Positions 4,037 through 5,494 of a DNA stretch of 5,494 bases are shown in pieces. This DNA comes from Bacteroidales bacterium UBA4353. Lineage in GTDB: Bacteria; Bacteroidota; Bacteroidia; Bacteroidales; Paludibacteraceae. The stretch is taken from the NCBI GenBank assembly GCA_002394025.1, contig DGSV01000051.1, positions 1 to 5,494 of the forward strand, in the 5' to 3' direction. A program made the translations under genes and the position numbers. Below the pieces are notes generated by a model. The model made no database searches. It was not told the DNA's origin and was given only the letters and a program-made list of their open reading frames with translations. Numbering within the stretch: the first letter of the stretch is position 1; each line of letters opens with the position of its first letter.

Positions 4037-5494
4037 TATTCAGCGATAAATATCATGTATCCTTTTTTTTCTATTGCCAGTGTTGATGTTTGTGCCAATT
4101 GCCATGGTGTGCTTGTGGCGCCTTGTGCTATTGTCCGGCTGTCGAGCATGAGAGTGTAGAACCCTTTGTCGATGTCAGATATATTGACCGTAACATCTTC
4201 TTTTGCAAGGTTGAGTACCGTGATAACCTTGCTGTCGCCTTGTCGGCGTTCATAAGCCAGCACGGCGTCGTTATCGGTGTTGAGTATGCGCATTTCGCCT
4301 CGCTGCTGTTCGTTGCCGTGGCGCAGGGCCGGCTCAGTGTGCTTGAGGTAGCACAGGGTGGCTATGGTGTTTTGCATTTTTTTGTTGGGACTGTTCCAAC
4401 TGATGGTGTTTTTCTCCCACGGGTAGATGATACTGCGGTGCCCGACCTCCTGTCCGTTATATATCAGTGGCATACCGTATGCTGTGAATTGCAGTGCCGT
4501 AAAGAGATATACGTTGTCCGTCATCCATTGCCAGTAGTTTTTCCCGTTCTCGTTGTCATCATGATTGGTGAGATATACCATGCGGTCGATGTCGTTTTTG
4601 TAGCGGCTGCTTGAGTAGAGATTTTTGATGCGTGTAATGAGGTCTTTGGCTGATGTTGCTTTGCCGTTGTCGCGCAGTCTGCTGTTGAATCGCCACGCGT
4701 AGTCAAAGTCGAATCCGCAGCCATAGAGTCGTGTTTGTTCCGCGAAGTCGGCTTCGCCCATTATCGTGATATTTTTTCCTTCTTTATGTTTTTTGAGTTC
4801 CGGAATAGCACGTTTCCAGAAATCTGCCGGTATTTCCGCAGATGAGACGTAGTCGCATCTGTATCCGTCAATGTCCGCCATGTCGATCCAGTACTTCATG
4901 GCGTCAATCATGGCGTCTTGCGTAGCCGTCTGCTTCATAGCCAGTTGCAGTACGTCGCTATAGTCGTTGGGGTGTTTGATTTCTGTTCCGTTCCATACGT
5001 AGTATTCTGGGTGTTCCGTTACCCATACCGCTCCTGTACCGGTATGGTTAGGAACCCAGTCGAGCCATACCTGCATTCCTTGTTGGTGTGCTGCGCTGAC
5101 GAAGGCTTTTAGGTCGTCGAGGGTGCCGTATTTGCTCCATACCGCATAGTAGTCTTTTGGTGCGTAGGGGCTCGGGTATGTAGCGAATTTGGCATCTCCC
5201 CGCGGGTGTATTGGCATAAGCCATACGATGTCTATGCCGAGGCTTTTGAGCTCGCCGAGGCGTTGCGCGGCGGCGTTGATGGTGCCCTGTGAAGTAAACG
5301 AGAGCAGGTCCATCTCATATATGATGCGGTTTTGCGCTGTCGCGGCATTGCTGCCGGCTACTGTTAGCTGCCGGCTTTCGCCAAGGGCTTTGGCTTCGGT
5401 GATATTCTCGGAGCTTGGGGTGCTATTGGCGGGCTCGTCATTGGAGTCTTTACAAGCCGTGAGCGTAAGCACCGCAAGGAGTGTGAGGATAATT
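4036..5494 (-). CDS. GH13 alpha-amylase-family lipoprotein, N-terminus cut by window edge
   Basis: Glycoside hydrolase family 13 enzyme, expected to cleave alpha-glucans (starch, glycogen or maltooligosaccharides) at the cell surface or in the periplasm. The frame is open through the window end; the GTG at 5472 is not the start, because upstream codons (IILTLLAV) continue a signal peptide. Numbering from that GTG, the lipobox is LTAC with Cys 7, followed by KDSNDEP. GH13 regions: I DWVPNH (138-143), II GYRCD with nucleophile Asp 207, III GEADF with acid/base Glu 240, IV TNHDD with His 304 and stabiliser Asp 305. Upstream, WLMPIHP (84-90) and SPYAPKDYYAV (101-111) are typical barrel segments. 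The last 90 or so residues form the usual C-terminal beta domain. At about 485 aa it is shorter than SusG and shows no inserted binding module. Exact specificity cannot be read from the sequence. It overlaps nrdG by one base. Confidence 0.94.
   Translation of the reverse strand, partial: IILTLLAVLTLTACKDSNDEPANSTPSSENITEAKALGESRQLTVAGSNAATAQNRIIYEMDLLSFTSQGTINAAAQRLGELKSLGIDIVWLMPIHPRGDAKFATYPSPYAPKDYYAVWSKYGTLDDLKAFVSAAHQQGMQVWLDWVPNHTGTGAVWVTEHPEYYVWNGTEIKHPNDYSDVLQLAMKQTATQDAMIDAMKYWIDMADIDGYRCDYVSSAEIPADFWKRAIPELKKHKEGKNITIMGEADFAEQTRLYGCGFDFDYAWRFNSRLRDNGKATSAKDLITRIKNLYSSSRYKNDIDRMVYLTNHDDNENGKNYWQWMTDNVYLFTALQFTAYGMPLIYNGQEVGHRSIIYPWEKNTISWNSPNKKMQNTIATLCYLKHTEPALRHGNEQQRGEMRILNTDNDAVLAYERRQGDSKVITVLNLAKEDVTVNISDIDKGFYTLMLDSRTIAQGATSTPWQLAQTSTLAIEKKGYMIFIAE

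Noticed and set aside
4090..4614. 174-codon plus-strand open frame
   Set aside because: It is antisense to the GH13 gene across conserved catalytic regions, so it is a codon-bias shadow.
5470..5472. GTG at 5472 as start of the amylase
   Set aside because: Only six residues would precede the lipidated Cys, and the frame continues upstream with hydrophobic signal-peptide residues to the window edge.
1..5494. CRISPR array, tRNA, rRNA, transposase or phage integration signals
   Set aside because: No spaced direct repeats, cloverleaf sequence, transposase motif or terminal inverted repeats with target duplications were found on reading both strands.

Overview
The window reads as a Bacteroidales-type (Bacteroidota) chromosome segment, possibly Muribaculaceae or a Bacteroides/Prevotella relative. 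Evidence seen directly: three promoters matching the Bacteroides primary-sigma consensus TTTG-N19-TAnnTTTG, no purine-rich Shine-Dalgarno sequences at the starts, lipoproteins with a Lys/Asp-rich stretch straight after the lipid-bearing Cys, and a lipoprotein GH13 amylase. The genus is inference. All five genes are on the minus strand, so transcription runs from high to low coordinates.

Layout in transcription order. (1) 5494-4036: a GH13 alpha-amylase-family lipoprotein with all core catalytic residues; its extreme N-terminus lies beyond the window. (2) 4036-3527: nrdG, the radical-SAM activase of anaerobic ribonucleotide reductase, whose ATG shares one base with the amylase stop codon (TAATG). 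(3) 3526-3374: an intergenic region with an 8-bp tandem repeat, A/T tracts and a consensus promoter. (4) 3373-2510: an uncharacterised lipoprotein (287 aa), followed by a strong hairpin terminator at 2452-2489. (5) 2327-1380: a second, paralogous lipoprotein (315 aa) with its own promoter and a perfect 15-bp inverted repeat next to the -33 box. (6) 1239-1: uxaC, uronate isomerase, with its own promoter; its C-terminus (about 57 residues by comparison with E. coli UxaC) lies beyond coordinate 1.

The amylase and UxaC both belong to carbohydrate use: outer-surface or periplasmic alpha-glucan cleavage and cytoplasmic hexuronate catabolism. NrdG serves anaerobic DNA precursor synthesis and is not functionally linked to the amylase in any obvious way. 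The most interesting part is the lipoprotein pair. They share an almost identical promoter/leader/signal-peptide cassette (3 silent changes in 87 coding bases, 1 change in the first 33 leader bases), but their mature bodies have diverged strongly. Each body carries two copies of an internal unit marked by GEAPL (first copy) and GECPM (second copy). I do not recognise the family. An acidic/lysine tag after the lipid Cys suggests that both are displayed on the cell surface.
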